DNA from: DAOUMU01 sp034409055
GTDB taxonomy: Bacteria; Chloroflexota; Anaerolineae; 4572-78; J111
Direction of reading: 5' to 3'
NCBI GenBank assembly: GCA_034409055.1
Contig: DAOUMU010000102.1
Location: 1 to 57,880 of the forward strand
Length of the DNA: 57,880 nt
Part shown: piece after piece, positions 7,489 through 16,564 of the stretch
Layout of the letters: each line of letters opens with the position of its first letter
How positions within the stretch are numbered: the stretch's first letter is position 1
Program-made: the position numbers and the translations under genes
Notes under the pieces: generated by a model
What the model was told of the DNA's origin: nothing
The model's input: the letters and a program-made list of their open reading frames with translations, nothing else
Database searches by the model: none

Positions 7489-7722
7489 TATTGTGTCTAC
7501 CCAGCTTTTGACCAGAACTCATTCAGACCCACCAGATGAATAGGGCCTCCCCGTCTATGACGTCAATATCAAAATGCGGGTAGACCCATAGCCTGTTGCA
7601 TCAGTTGTTTCTCCCCCCCCATTGTCCATTCTCCAGAAAACCTGGTGAACTTTAAGAAATAATGAAGACAAATTATTGCTTTGTCCTGCTTTCAGTGCCG
7701 GACAAAGCTTGGGATATGTACC

Positions 7723-10700
7723 ATGACAACGACTGATCATCTGCAAACCCTGAATGTTTATGTGCCGCCTCCGGTGACGCGGTTAGCGGTGCAAAATCCC
7801 CAGCAACAGCTTGGGGGCACCTGGCGCTATTTTCACGCGGCCACCCTGTTCGCCGACATTTCCGGCTTTACCCCCCTGGCTGAGGCCTTAGCCTCGGCAG
7901 GGGTGCGAGGCGCAGAGGAACTGACCGCTATCCTCAATCGGGTTTTTGAGGCCCTCATCACCACGGCCGAATCGCATGGCGGACACGTGGTCAAATTTGG
8001 TGGCGATGCATTGAGCCTGACCTGGCCTTGCCCGCTCGAAGGGCTGGCCGAAGCCGTCTGGCGGGCGGTCCAGGCGGCCTTTGCCATGCAGGCGGCCATG
8101 GCCAGCTTTGCCACGGTCTCTACCAGCCAGGGTCAGTTCGAACTGCGCATGAAGATGGGCCTCAGCGCCGGCCAGTTGCTGGAAGTTCACGCCGGCGGCG
8201 TTTACGATCGCTGGGAGTACGTCCTGGCCGGCGCGCCAATGGCCGATATGAGCCAGGCCGAGAACCTGGCCGAAGCAGGCGAAATCGTCGTTGATGAAGC
8301 GGCCTGGCAGCTAATTGGCGGCCGTATCCTGGACACCGTTGGGCCAGCCACCATCGCCACCGGGAGACAACGACTAACCCTGGCCGAGTCTTATGTATTT
8401 GGCGAGGAAGCGGCCGCCGGTTTCTACCGCATCACCCACTTGTGGAGCAAGCTCACTCCCACGCCGCTCATGCCCCCCACCTGGCCCCGGTCAGAACTGA
8501 TCGCCACCAGGGTGGCCGCTACCTTGCGCAGCTACATCCCCGGGGCCATCTCCAGTATTCTGGAAAGTGTACACGGCGATATCCTGGCCGAGCTAAAGCC
8601 TATGACCGTTTGCTTTGTCGGCTTTAGCGGTCTTGACTATGAGCACGATCCCGAGGCTGGCCCTCGCCTGAACAGTTTTTTGCGCGATGCCCAGGAAGTG
8701 ATTTATCACTACGAAGGCAGCGTGAACAAGTTGGCCGTCGGTGATAAAGGCAGTGTCTTGCTGGTTCTCTTTGGCGCGCCTCCCTTCTTCCACGAAGACG
8801 ATGAAGTGCGGGGCGTGGCCTGTGCCCTGGCCCTGCGCAAGGTGGCCCTGCGTCACCAATTGGACCTGCGGGTCGGACTGGCCGCCGGTCCGCTCTTTGC
8901 CGGGCCCCTGGGCGCACCGCAACGCCGGGAATACACGGTCATTGGGGACACGGTCAACCTGGCGGCCCGTTTAATGCAAAAAGCAGGCGTGGGCCAGGTC
9001 TGGGTAGACCAGTCGGTGCAGAGCCAATCCGGGCGATTCTTCGAATACGACGACCTGGGATCCATGCAGATTAAGGGCAAACTCGAACCGCGTCACCTTT
9101 ACCGGGTCTTGCAAGAAAAAGAGCAAGACCAGGAAGAAGAGTTAATGGGCTATCTGCTCAGCAACCAGGAGCTAACGGGCCGGGACAAAGAAGTGCAGCT
9201 CATCGACGCCCTGGCCGGTAAAGTCTGGACCGGACAGGGCCAGGTCTTACTGCTCAGTGGTGAAGCCGGGGTTGGTAAAAGCCGGCTGGCCATTGAAATT
9301 TTGCGCCGCTGGCGAGAGCGCGGCGGCACCGCTCATCGAGGTGACTGCGTCAGTTATGGCCAGCAAACCCCTTACTTACCCTGGCGCGGCGTTCTGTCCG
9401 CGGTGGCTGGCCTGTCCACTCGCCTCTCCGTCAGAGAGCGCTTGGCCCGCCTGACCGGTCTTTTGCAGCGCTTACCCCCTCATCCCCTGGCCACCAGGGC
9501 CGAGATAGCCACTTCGAGTGGGTCGGAAGACGGGGGGCAACCTTCGACCGCTAGCGAAGCCTATTGGTTGGAGCGTCTGCCTCTCCTGGCCGATATTTTA
9601 GGCCTTGAGACTGAAGAGACCACCCTTACCCTCCGCCTGAGCGAAGACCTGCGTCGTGACAACGTGTTTACCACCATCCGGACCATTGCCCTCTACGAGG
9701 CCCGAGAACGTCCGACCCTCATTTTGCTGGAAGACATCCATTGGAGCGACGAACTCTCTTTAGAGTTAGCGGAATCACTGGCCGTAGAAATAGGTGACCA
9801 GCCTCTGTTCCTGGTGCTGGTGCATCGCCCCTTGAGCGGTTCCGTTCCCCTCCCTTACCAGCGCCTGCAGGCCCTGCCCTATAACACTCAGATGCAGGTC
9901 AACGAACTGGATGCCAGGTCCAGCCTCAAATTGGTCCAAAATAAGCTGGAGGTCAAAACACTGCCCGCTTCCCTGGCCGACTTGATTTGCAGCAAGGGAC
10001 AGGGTAACCCCCTCTTCATCGAAGAGTTGGTTAACTCCTTATTGAGCGTTGGTGCTCTCAAAGTAGAGGCGGGCCAGTGCCAGCTTATCGGCGACCTGGA
10101 CAGGCTAGAATTGCCAGACACGGTTCAAAAGGTGGTCCTGGCCCGCATCGACCGTTTACCGGAGGCGGAAAAAGTCACCCTCAAAGTGGCTGCGGCCATT
10201 GGGCGCACGTTTCAACGGGACTTGCTGGAAGCCGTCCATCCCTGGATAACCACCAAAACGACCCTCAATGATCAACTGGCCCGGCTGCAAGCCGAAGATT
10301 TTACCCGCCAGGAAATCAAAGAGAATGATCTGGATTTCCTCTTCAAGCACGCCATTACCCAGGAAGTGGCCTACGAAACGCTGCTTTATTCGCAACGACG
10401 CCATCTGCACGCCACCATTGGCGCTGTGCTGGAAAACCGCTATGCCGACAATACGGGCGAAATTGTTGACCTGCTGGCTTACCATTATGTGCGTAGCGAC
10501 GAGCATTACAAGGCCCTCCACTACTTGCAACGAGCCGGACAAAAAGCGCTGGCCGGTTATGCCAACGAGGCGGCCATCAGCTACTTTAGTGATGCCCTGA
10601 CCGTAGCCGAAGATATAGAAGATGTTAAGGTACAGTACGACTTGTCGGCCGGCCGTGAGGAGGCCTACAATCGCCTGGGAAACCGGGTCGCTCAAGCCCA

Positions 10701-11823
10701 GGATCTAAGCCGGATGAAAGAGCTGGCCCAGGCCCAGGCTAATTTACCGCAGCAATTGGAAACCAGTAACCGGTACTTGCGTTTGTACACCAACCTGGGC
10801 CAGTATCACCAGGCCATCAAGATTGCCGAAGAAACGCTGGCTCTGGCCCGGCGCGAAAATCAACCGGCCTGGGAAGCCAGAACCCTGACCAAGCTGGGCA
10901 TTACCTGCTGGCGGCAAGGCGATTATACCCAGGCCCGCCAGGCCATGCGCCAGGCCCTGCAATTGGTCTTTATTGAAGAGACCATTGCCGACGATCGACT
11001 TAAAGCCACTTGCCTCAACTACCTGGGCCTGATCCACACCCAAATCGCCGAGTACGAACAGGCCCACGAGAGTTACCAACAGGCCCTGCAAATTTACCGG
11101 ACCATCGGCGACCGGGGCGGCGAGGCCGGCTGCGCCAACAACTTGGGCCTGCTTGAAGCCAGTTTGGGCCGTTATGAACAGGCTCGCCAATATTACCTGC
11201 AGGCCCTTTCGATTTGTCACACCATCGGCGACCGCCTGCGCGAAGGGATCAGCTTGAACACGCTGGGCCAGGTCCACACCATTCTGGGCCACTACCCGTT
11301 GGCCAAAGAGCAACTGGAGCGATCCCTCAGCATCCGGTGCACCATTGGCGACCGGCGCGGTGAAGCCTTCTGTCTGCATGATTTGGGCTACCTCCACCTG
11401 GCCAGCGGTCAACCGGACGAAGCCGTGCCCCTGTTTCACGCTGCCTGCACCTTGCGCCGTGAGTTAGGCGAAATAGGCAATTACGTGGCCAGTCTGGCCG
11501 CCAAGGGTGAAGCCAGCCTGGCCGCCGGTGACGTGGTCATGGCCTACCAGTGCCTGCAGGAAGCCGTAGACCATCTGCAACGTAACGCCGGAAGCGGCGA
11601 ATACCCACCCCAGAATATCTGGTGGACTTACGCCCAGGTTTGCCGGGCGCGGGGCCAGGCAGACGAAGCTCGCCGGGCCTTGTCAACAGCCTGCCAACTG
11701 ATTAAAGCCAAGGCTGATCAGATTACTGATCCCGACCTGAAACGCAGCTACCTGGAAAACGTCTACGTTAACGCCACCGTGATGGCCGAGGTAGCCACGA
11801 TCCAAATAGAGAGTGGTAAATAG
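7723..11823 (+). CDS. Double class III cyclase-domain / AAA ATPase / TPR protein
   Basis: A 1366-residue multidomain signalling protein. Residues about 38-200 form a class III nucleotidyl cyclase domain starting ATLFADISGFT with a metal-binding Asp45. A second cyclase-like domain at about 290-465 is degenerate at that site (FVGFSGLD) but keeps GDTVNLAARL. An ATPase follows with Walker A SGEAGVGKS (about 512-520) and Walker B LILLEDIHWSD (about 665). Residues about 1020-1330 are tetratricopeptide repeats. The order matches soluble adenylyl cyclase (ADCY10-like). It is soluble. I chose the ATG at 7723; an earlier in-frame TTG at 7681 is possible. It runs convergently into trpC and splits the trp cluster. 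Confidence 0.9.
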   Translation: MTTTDHLQTLNVYVPPPVTRLAVQNPQQQLGGTWRYFHAATLFADISGFTPLAEALASAGVRGAEELTAILNRVFEALITTAESHGGHVVKFGGDALSLTWPCPLEGLAEAVWRAVQAAFAMQAAMASFATVSTSQGQFELRMKMGLSAGQLLEVHAGGVYDRWEYVLAGAPMADMSQAENLAEAGEIVVDEAAWQLIGGRILDTVGPATIATGRQRLTLAESYVFGEEAAAGFYRITHLWSKLTPTPLMPPTWPRSELIATRVAATLRSYIPGAISSILESVHGDILAELKPMTVCFVGFSGLDYEHDPEAGPRLNSFLRDAQEVIYHYEGSVNKLAVGDKGSVLLVLFGAPPFFHEDDEVRGVACALALRKVALRHQLDLRVGLAAGPLFAGPLGAPQRREYTVIGDTVNLAARLMQKAGVGQVWVDQSVQSQSGRFFEYDDLGSMQIKGKLEPRHLYRVLQEKEQDQEEELMGYLLSNQELTGRDKEVQLIDALAGKVWTGQGQVLLLSGEAGVGKSRLAIEILRRWRERGGTAHRGDCVSYGQQTPYLPWRGVLSAVAGLSTRLSVRERLARLTGLLQRLPPHPLATRAEIATSSGSEDGGQPSTASEAYWLERLPLLADILGLETEETTLTLRLSEDLRRDNVFTTIRTIALYEARERPTLILLEDIHWSDELSLELAESLAVEIGDQPLFLVLVHRPLSGSVPLPYQRLQALPYNTQMQVNELDARSSLKLVQNKLEVKTLPASLADLICSKGQGNPLFIEELVNSLLSVGALKVEAGQCQLIGDLDRLELPDTVQKVVLARIDRLPEAEKVTLKVAAAIGRTFQRDLLEAVHPWITTKTTLNDQLARLQAEDFTRQEIKENDLDFLFKHAITQEVAYETLLYSQRRHLHATIGAVLENRYADNTGEIVDLLAYHYVRSDEHYKALHYLQRAGQKALAGYANEAAISYFSDALTVAEDIEDVKVQYDLSAGREEAYNRLGNRVAQAQDLSRMKELAQAQANLPQQLETSNRYLRLYTNLGQYHQAIKIAEETLALARRENQPAWEARTLTKLGITCWRQGDYTQARQAMRQALQLVFIEETIADDRLKATCLNYLGLIHTQIAEYEQAHESYQQALQIYRTIGDRGGEAGCANNLGLLEASLGRYEQARQYYLQALSICHTIGDRLREGISLNTLGQVHTILGHYPLAKEQLERSLSIRCTIGDRRGEAFCLHDLGYLHLASGQPDEAVPLFHAACTLRRELGEIGNYVASLAAKGEASLAAGDVVMAYQCLQEAVDHLQRNAGSGEYPPQNIWWTYAQVCRARGQADEARRALSTACQLIKAKADQITDPDLKRSYLENVYVNATVMAEVATIQIESGK

Positions 11824-11830
11824 AGTAAAT

Positions 11831-12619
11831 TCAATATCCCAACAACTCCCTCACCTTCCGGCCCACATTCCCGGCCTTCACCAGCGCTTCGCCGACCAGA
11901 ATGGCATCCACACTGGCCTGGGCCAATCGAGCCACGTCAGCGGCGGTATGGATGCCACTTTCGGCCACGAAGCAGATGTCGGCCGGTACGTATTGGCGCA
12001 AATCGATACAGGTATTCAAATCCACCGAAAAATCACGCAAGTCACGATTGTTGACCCCAATCAGGCGGGGCTGTAAGGGCAGCACCCGCTCCAGTTCAGC
12101 CCGGTCGTGTATCTCGATCAGGGCCGTCATTCCCAGGCTGCGGGTCAGGGCCAACAGGTCGACCAGCTCTTTGTCGTTGAGGACCGCCGCGATAAGGAGC
12201 AGGGCATCAGCTCCGGCCGCCCGGGCCTGGTAAACCTGGTAGGGATGAAAGATAAAATCTTTGCGTAGCAGGGGGTTGGACTGCTCGAGACGACTGCGGA
12301 TTTGGGACAGGTAGGCCAATTGACCCTGAAAATATTTGGTGTCGGTTAGTACAGAAATCGCTGCCGCGCCATGCCGGGCATAGGTCGTGGCCAGGGCGAG
12401 CGGGTCGAATGGGTGGCGGAGCAGGCCCTTACTCGGCGAGGCTTTTTTGACTTCGGCAATCAGGGCCACCCGCTCCGTGGCCCGTAGCGCGGCCACAAAG
12501 TCCCGGGGCTTGGGGGCCAGAATGGCCTCGGCCCGTACCAGCGCTGCCTCACGGGCCTGCATCTGCCTGGGCAGTTCCTGGGTCCGCTTGTATTTGACAA
12601 TGTCGTCCAGAATAGTCAT
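11831..12619 (-). CDS. trpC: Indole-3-glycerol phosphate synthase
   Basis: TrpC closes CdRP to indole-3-glycerol phosphate. The 262-residue barrel has LIAEVKKASPSKG (about residues 53-65, catalytic Lys), LLRKDFIFHPYQV and LIGVNNRDL, as in the family, and ends with ESGI and ILVGEALV. AAGGA lies six bases before the ATG. It starts ten bases after trpGD, so the two share a transcript. Its stop is eight bases from the convergent stop of the cyclase gene, which separates trpEGDC from trpFBSA. Confidence 0.97.
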   Translation of the reverse strand: MTILDDIVKYKRTQELPRQMQAREAALVRAEAILAPKPRDFVAALRATERVALIAEVKKASPSKGLLRHPFDPLALATTYARHGAAAISVLTDTKYFQGQLAYLSQIRSRLEQSNPLLRKDFIFHPYQVYQARAAGADALLLIAAVLNDKELVDLLALTRSLGMTALIEIHDRAELERVLPLQPRLIGVNNRDLRDFSVDLNTCIDLRQYVPADICFVAESGIHTAADVARLAQASVDAILVGEALVKAGNVGRKVRELLGY

Positions 12620-12628
12620 AGGGCGTCC

Positions 12629-14326
12629 TTATTCCGCTACCTGCTGGGTAAACTCTACAAACCTATCCAGCACCGCCAGAGCGGCCCCACTGTCGAGACT
12701 CTCGTTGGCCTGGCCGATACCATCAGCTAGGTCGACCGCTTTACCGGCAGCGACCAGGGCAGCGGCAGCGTTGAGCACCACCACGTCGCGACGCGGACCG
12801 TTTCGGCGGCCGGACAGGATGCCCCGGGTAATCTCGGCATTTTCCTCGGCCGTGCCCCCCAGCAAGTCGGCCGGGTTGGCCCGGCCAAACCCCAGACCGG
12901 CCGGATCAAGCGTCTCGGTGACCACCTGGCCATCTTTCAGCCGGCTGACCTTGTTCGGACCGGTGGTGGTCAACTCATCCAGGCCACCATACCCGTGCAC
13001 TACAAACGCGCCCCGGCTGCCCAATTCGGCCAGCACTTTGGCCAGGGGTTCGGTCAGTTGTTCATCATACACCCCAATGACCTGGGACAACGCCCCGGCC
13101 GGATTGGTCAATGGCCCCAGGATGTTGAAGATGGTCCGCACACCCAACTCACGGCGGGGACCGATGGCGTGTTTCATGGCCGGGTGCAGCTTGGGCGCAA
13201 ACAGAAAGCCGAGACCGACCGTATCAATCGCCTGGGCCACCTGCTCCGGCGTCAGTTCTAAATTAACCCCTAACGCGGCCAGCACGTCGGCGCTGCCACT
13301 TTTGCTGCTGACCGAGCGGTTGCCGTGTTTGGCCACTTTCTGGCCGGTACCGGCTACCACGAACGCGGCCGTAGTACTAATGTTAAACGTGCCCGCCCCA
13401 TCACCGCCGGTACCACAGGTATCAACCAACTCCGCCGGACTGGCTGCCGGTCGAACCGGCACCGCCGGACGACGCATGGCCCGGGCGCTGCCGGTAATCT
13501 CCTCGACCGTTTCCCCTTTCATGCGTAAAGCGGTCAGGTAAGCCCCAATCTGGGCCGGGGTAGCCTCACCGGCCATAATTTGGGACATCACCTCCTCTGC
13601 CTCCTCAATACTGAGGGACTGGCCGTTCATCACTTTGTTGATAGCGGTCTTGATCGGCATGATAATCGTTGAGGCCCTATCACCCTTTGTCTGAGTGGCT
13701 GATTCGCTGACCTGTGGTCGGTAGGGTACCTGTGCCCGATAGGGTATTCGTTGCCTCGCTTCCGCCTCAATTTGCAAAAAGTTGCGCAGCATTTCGTGGC
13801 CGTACTCCGTTAAAATCGACTCCGGGTGAAATTGCACCCCCACCACCGGATAGGTTTTGTGGCGCAGGGCCATCACCTCGGCATCCTTACCCCGGGCTAT
13901 GATCTCCAGACAATCGGGCAGGGGCTCCTCGACCACCAACGAATGGTAGCGTGTGGCGATCAACGGGCTGGGTAAATTGTGAAAAATTCCTGTTTTGTTG
14001 TGCTCTACCGGCGACACTTTGCCGTGCATAATCTGCCTGGCCCGTACTATTTTGCCGCCAAAAGCCTGACCAATGGCCTGGTGCCCCAGGCAAACCCCCA
14101 AAATGGGAACCTCCCGGTAAAAGCGTCTAACCAGGTCGACTGAAATGCCGGCCTCCTCCGGCCGGCCAGGCCCCGGTGAAATTACAATCTGGTCCGGCTG
14201 CATGGCCGCAATTTCTTCCAGGGTAATGGCATCGTTGCGGCGCACCTCGACCGTGTACCCCAACTCGCCCAGATATTGGACCAGGTTATAGGTGAAAGAA
14301 TCGTAATTGTCTATCACTAAAATCAT
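12629..14326 (-). CDS. trpGD: TrpG-TrpD fusion: anthranilate synthase glutaminase / phosphoribosyltransferase
   Basis: Residues 1-195 are the TrpG glutamine amidotransferase, which supplies ammonia to TrpE. It has GVCLGHQAIGQAFGG with the nucleophilic Cys and GVQFHPESILTEYG with the His-Glu pair. Residues about 225-565 are TrpD, which transfers phosphoribose to anthranilate, with DTCGTGGDGAGTFN and KHGNRSVSSKSGS. The linker includes PYRAQV and PYRPQV, two six-residue units encoded by tandem 18-bp micro-repeats (13710-13747). The ATG at 14326 follows GGAGGG; an upstream extension to 14350 is unlikely. Such TrpGD fusions are known in several bacteria. Confidence 0.96.
   Translation of the reverse strand: MILVIDNYDSFTYNLVQYLGELGYTVEVRRNDAITLEEIAAMQPDQIVISPGPGRPEEAGISVDLVRRFYREVPILGVCLGHQAIGQAFGGKIVRARQIMHGKVSPVEHNKTGIFHNLPSPLIATRYHSLVVEEPLPDCLEIIARGKDAEVMALRHKTYPVVGVQFHPESILTEYGHEMLRNFLQIEAEARQRIPYRAQVPYRPQVSESATQTKGDRASTIIMPIKTAINKVMNGQSLSIEEAEEVMSQIMAGEATPAQIGAYLTALRMKGETVEEITGSARAMRRPAVPVRPAASPAELVDTCGTGGDGAGTFNISTTAAFVVAGTGQKVAKHGNRSVSSKSGSADVLAALGVNLELTPEQVAQAIDTVGLGFLFAPKLHPAMKHAIGPRRELGVRTIFNILGPLTNPAGALSQVIGVYDEQLTEPLAKVLAELGSRGAFVVHGYGGLDELTTTGPNKVSRLKDGQVVTETLDPAGLGFGRANPADLLGGTAEENAEITRGILSGRRNGPRRDVVVLNAAAALVAAGKAVDLADGIGQANESLDSGAALAVLDRFVEFTQQVAE
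13710..13747. repeat. Two tandem 18-bp GTGCCC-type micro-repeats inside trpGD
   Basis: ACCTGTGGTCGGTAGGGT is followed directly by ACCTGTGCCCGATAGGGT. Each 18-bp unit is in frame and encodes PYR(A/P)QV on the minus strand in the TrpG-TrpD linker. Related units are at 28898-28934 (two in tandem), 19101-19127 and 39919-39938. Confidence 0.75.
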
Positions 14327-14367
14327 TTTGCCCTCCAAAGTTATAAACAATATTTCTGTTTAGCCCA

Positions 14368-15867
14368 TCACTGTGCCTGCTCGGCATAGTCGACTGCCTC
14401 GGCCAGAGCCCTGGCCTTATTCCAACTCTCTTCGTATTCCCGCTGGGGCACGCTATCGGCCACGATGCCCCCCCCCGCTTGAATGTGCACTTTATCCCCC
14501 TGCATCACCACGGTCCGAATGGCGATACAGGAGTCCATCGTGCCATCGTAGCCGATGTAACCGATGACCCCGGCATAAATGCCCCGGCGGGTTGTTTCAA
14601 GCTCGTCGATAATTTCCATGGCTCGTACTTTAGGAGCGCCCGTAACCGTGCCGGCCGGAAAAGTGGCCCGCAGCAAGTCAAAAGCATCGTATTTCGGGTT
14701 CAGTTTACCCCGGATGTCTGAGACAATGTGCATCACGTGGGAATAACGTTCAACGGTCATTAACTCTTCCACCCGCACCGTGTCATACTCACACACCCGG
14801 CCCAGGTCATTGCGCCCCAGATCGACCAACATCACGTGCTCGGCCCGCTCTTTTTCGTCTTCCAGCAACTCTTCGGCCAGGGCAACATCCTCCTCAATCG
14901 TCAAACCACGCCAGCGAGTGCCGGCGATGGGGCGCAGTTCGGCCACGCCCCTGTCCAGCCGGACATGCATTTCCGGGCTGGCCGAGATGATGTGCAAGGG
15001 GGGGCTGCCGATGCCACCGGGAAAGCGCATAAAGACCATGTAGGGGGAGGGATTGTGCATGCGCAAGGCCCGATAGATACCAAAAGGGTGAGCCGTAGTG
15101 TGACGGGACAACCGCTGCGAGAGCACCACCTGGAAGACATCACCGGCGGCAATGTATTCCTTGGCTTGCTCGACCAGGTCTTTGTACGCCTCCTGGGTAA
15201 AATTTGACTCCAACCCGTTATGGCTAATCTGCCTGGGGGCGGGAGTCACCTCGGGTAAGGGCGCATTCAGGCGGGCCACCACCTCGTTGATCCGGGCCAC
15301 GGCTCGTTGATAAGCCGTGCGGGTGTCACTGCGGGTCAAATCGGCATTGGCGATGACCTGCATACGCTGGCGAGCATGATCGAACACCACCAGGGTGTGG
15401 GCAATCATAAAGGCCATCTCCGGCACGCGGAGATCATCGGGATTGTCGTCAGGCAGTCGCTCAAAGCGCCGCACCGCATCATAGCTGATGAAGCCCACCG
15501 CCCCCCCGATGAAGCGGGGCAAATCGGCCAGACGCACGGGTTTGTATTTGGTCATCTCCGCTTTTAGCACGTCTAGCGGGTCGCCTCCATCTTCCAGGGA
15601 CACTGCCCGTCCGTACCCTTCGCTGGCAATGTAAACCTCATAGCCAGAGGCGGTGACCAGCCCGCGAGGCCGCACCCCAATAAAGGAGTAACGGGCCACC
15701 TGTTCCCCGCCGGACACCGACTCTAACAGGAAACAGGGGCCTTCATCTTGTAATTTGAGATAGATACTGACCGGCGTTTCCATATCGGCCGGTAAATCCC
15801 GGTGAATCGGGATCAGGTTGCCTTGACCGGCCATAGCTTCGACTTGTTCTAAGGTTGGTTTGTACAT
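14368..15867 (-). CDS. trpE: Anthranilate synthase component I
   Basis: TrpE converts chorismate to anthranilate with ammonia from TrpG. The 499-residue protein has the N-terminal Anth_synt_I region, including ARYSFIG near residue 58, and the chorismate-binding domain with SPEMHVRL, PIAGTRWRG, TFPAGTVTGAPKVRAME and the C-terminal QAGGGIVADSVP. Length is normal. AGGAG precedes the ATG. It is first in the trp cluster, 41 bp before trpGD, and a T-box leader of about 400 bp with its own promoter lies upstream. Confidence 0.97.
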   Translation of the reverse strand: MYKPTLEQVEAMAGQGNLIPIHRDLPADMETPVSIYLKLQDEGPCFLLESVSGGEQVARYSFIGVRPRGLVTASGYEVYIASEGYGRAVSLEDGGDPLDVLKAEMTKYKPVRLADLPRFIGGAVGFISYDAVRRFERLPDDNPDDLRVPEMAFMIAHTLVVFDHARQRMQVIANADLTRSDTRTAYQRAVARINEVVARLNAPLPEVTPAPRQISHNGLESNFTQEAYKDLVEQAKEYIAAGDVFQVVLSQRLSRHTTAHPFGIYRALRMHNPSPYMVFMRFPGGIGSPPLHIISASPEMHVRLDRGVAELRPIAGTRWRGLTIEEDVALAEELLEDEKERAEHVMLVDLGRNDLGRVCEYDTVRVEELMTVERYSHVMHIVSDIRGKLNPKYDAFDLLRATFPAGTVTGAPKVRAMEIIDELETTRRGIYAGVIGYIGYDGTMDSCIAIRTVVMQGDKVHIQAGGGIVADSVPQREYEESWNKARALAEAVDYAEQAQ

Positions 15868-16053
15868 AGCTCACTCCTGTGTTTATTAAAATTGTTTACC
15901 AAACATTCATTACCCACATTGGAAATCAGAAACCACCTGTTTCGCTGGCTGAGGCATTTTTGGTCCTTCAGAATGCTCAAAAAGCAACGATCAGCTTGGT
16001 TCAGACGACAAAAAACCTGGTTTCTCTCCTCGTGTCGGGTAGTGAAACCAAAC

Positions 16054-16110
16054 AAAAAAACCTCTCGCCCCCGAAAATCCTTTGGGTAAAAGATTCTCGG
16101 GGACGAGAGG
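16054..16110 (-). terminator. T-box-controlled intrinsic terminator upstream of trpE
   Basis: On the minus strand CCTCTCGTCCCC (16110-16099) pairs with GGGGGCGAGAGG (16072-16061) and a run of seven U follows at 16060-16054. The stem lies just downstream of the T-box sequence, as expected for the terminator that competes with the antiterminator. Confidence 0.85.
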
Positions 16111-16177
16111 TCTATCTCCCGCGGTGCCACCCCGCTTAGACCGGCTTCCAGGGAGGGCAAAACGTAACCTTGTTTTG

Positions 16178-16211
16178 AAAAAAAAGGGCCTCGTGTGAAA
16201 CACACGAGGCC
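16178..16211 (-). terminator. Perfect hairpin plus U8 inside the T-box leader
   Basis: On the minus strand GGCCTCGTGTG and CACACGAGGCC form a perfect 11-bp GC-rich stem with a TTT loop (16211-16187), followed by C and eight T (16185-16178). Taken alone this is a textbook intrinsic terminator, yet it lies before the antiterminator. The flanks GACTGGC and GCCGGTC, and GGGAGG and CCTCCC, also pair, so it may be one arm of an enlarged stem III. Confidence 0.75.
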
Positions 16212-16473
16212 TCCCTCAATTGCCAGTCTCACTCAGCAGATACGCAGCCGTTGCCCCGCAGTGGGTCAACAGCGTGAATATCCGGCTCCCAGATAACGGT
16301 GGAGTCTCCGTCGCTGCCTACTCATCAACCCCTCGGTTGATTTTGGGAGCGCAACTCACGGGCCCATTCACCGCCTACGTACGTACCGCACTCACACCAA
16401 CCGGCGGCTCTCTGAACGTCGTTTAAGCGGTTACTCTTCCCGATCTTTGTCTTTGTCGTTCGATTTGTAACAA

Positions 16474-16502
16474 ACTTTATCACAAGTAAGGAGATTTGTC
16501 AA
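16474..16502 (-). promoter_or_regulatory. Promoter of the trp leader
   Basis: On the minus strand TTGACA (16502-16497) and TAAAGT (16479-16474) are 17 bp apart. Transcription would start near 16467, just before the T-box stem I. Confidence 0.75.
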
Positions 16503-16511
16503 GACATTATT

Positions 16512-16540
16512 TTGACGTCATTGTCGATTGATGGTATATT
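16512..16540 (+). promoter_or_regulatory. Divergent promoter for the glycosyltransferase genes
   Basis: TTGACG (16512-16517) and TATATT (16535-16540) are 17 bp apart on the plus strand. The two divergent -35 boxes are nine bases apart, so a bound regulator could affect both operons. Confidence 0.75.
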
Positions 16541-16564
16541 AAGGGCCTGAGTTGGGTCGATGAT

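Larger units (their letters stand above)
16054..16450 (-). promoter_or_regulatory. T-box riboswitch leader, tRNA-Trp type
   Basis: The minus strand upstream of trpE carries T-box hallmarks in order. GAAGAGTAACC marks the start of stem I, CAGAGAGCC (16419-16411 region) is the AGAGA-type loop, and GTGTGAG follows it. TGG at 16366-16364 in GAATGGGCCC is a specifier for tryptophan. The conserved GGGTGGCACCGCGGG (16133-16119) is the antiterminator bulge region that pairs with uncharged tRNA ends. A terminator follows. Uncharged tRNA-Trp should promote read-through into trpE. Stem III is unusually elaborate and contains a terminator-like hairpin (16178-16211). Confidence 0.88.

Noticed and set aside
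12387..13541. 384-codon plus-strand ORF opposite trpC and trpGD
   Set aside because: It is a long antisense shadow of GC-rich coding DNA with low-complexity Ser/Arg/Pro content and no family.
16220..16426. 68-codon ORF in the T-box leader
   Set aside because: It runs on the strand opposite the T-box transcript and reflects paired RNA structure, not protein.
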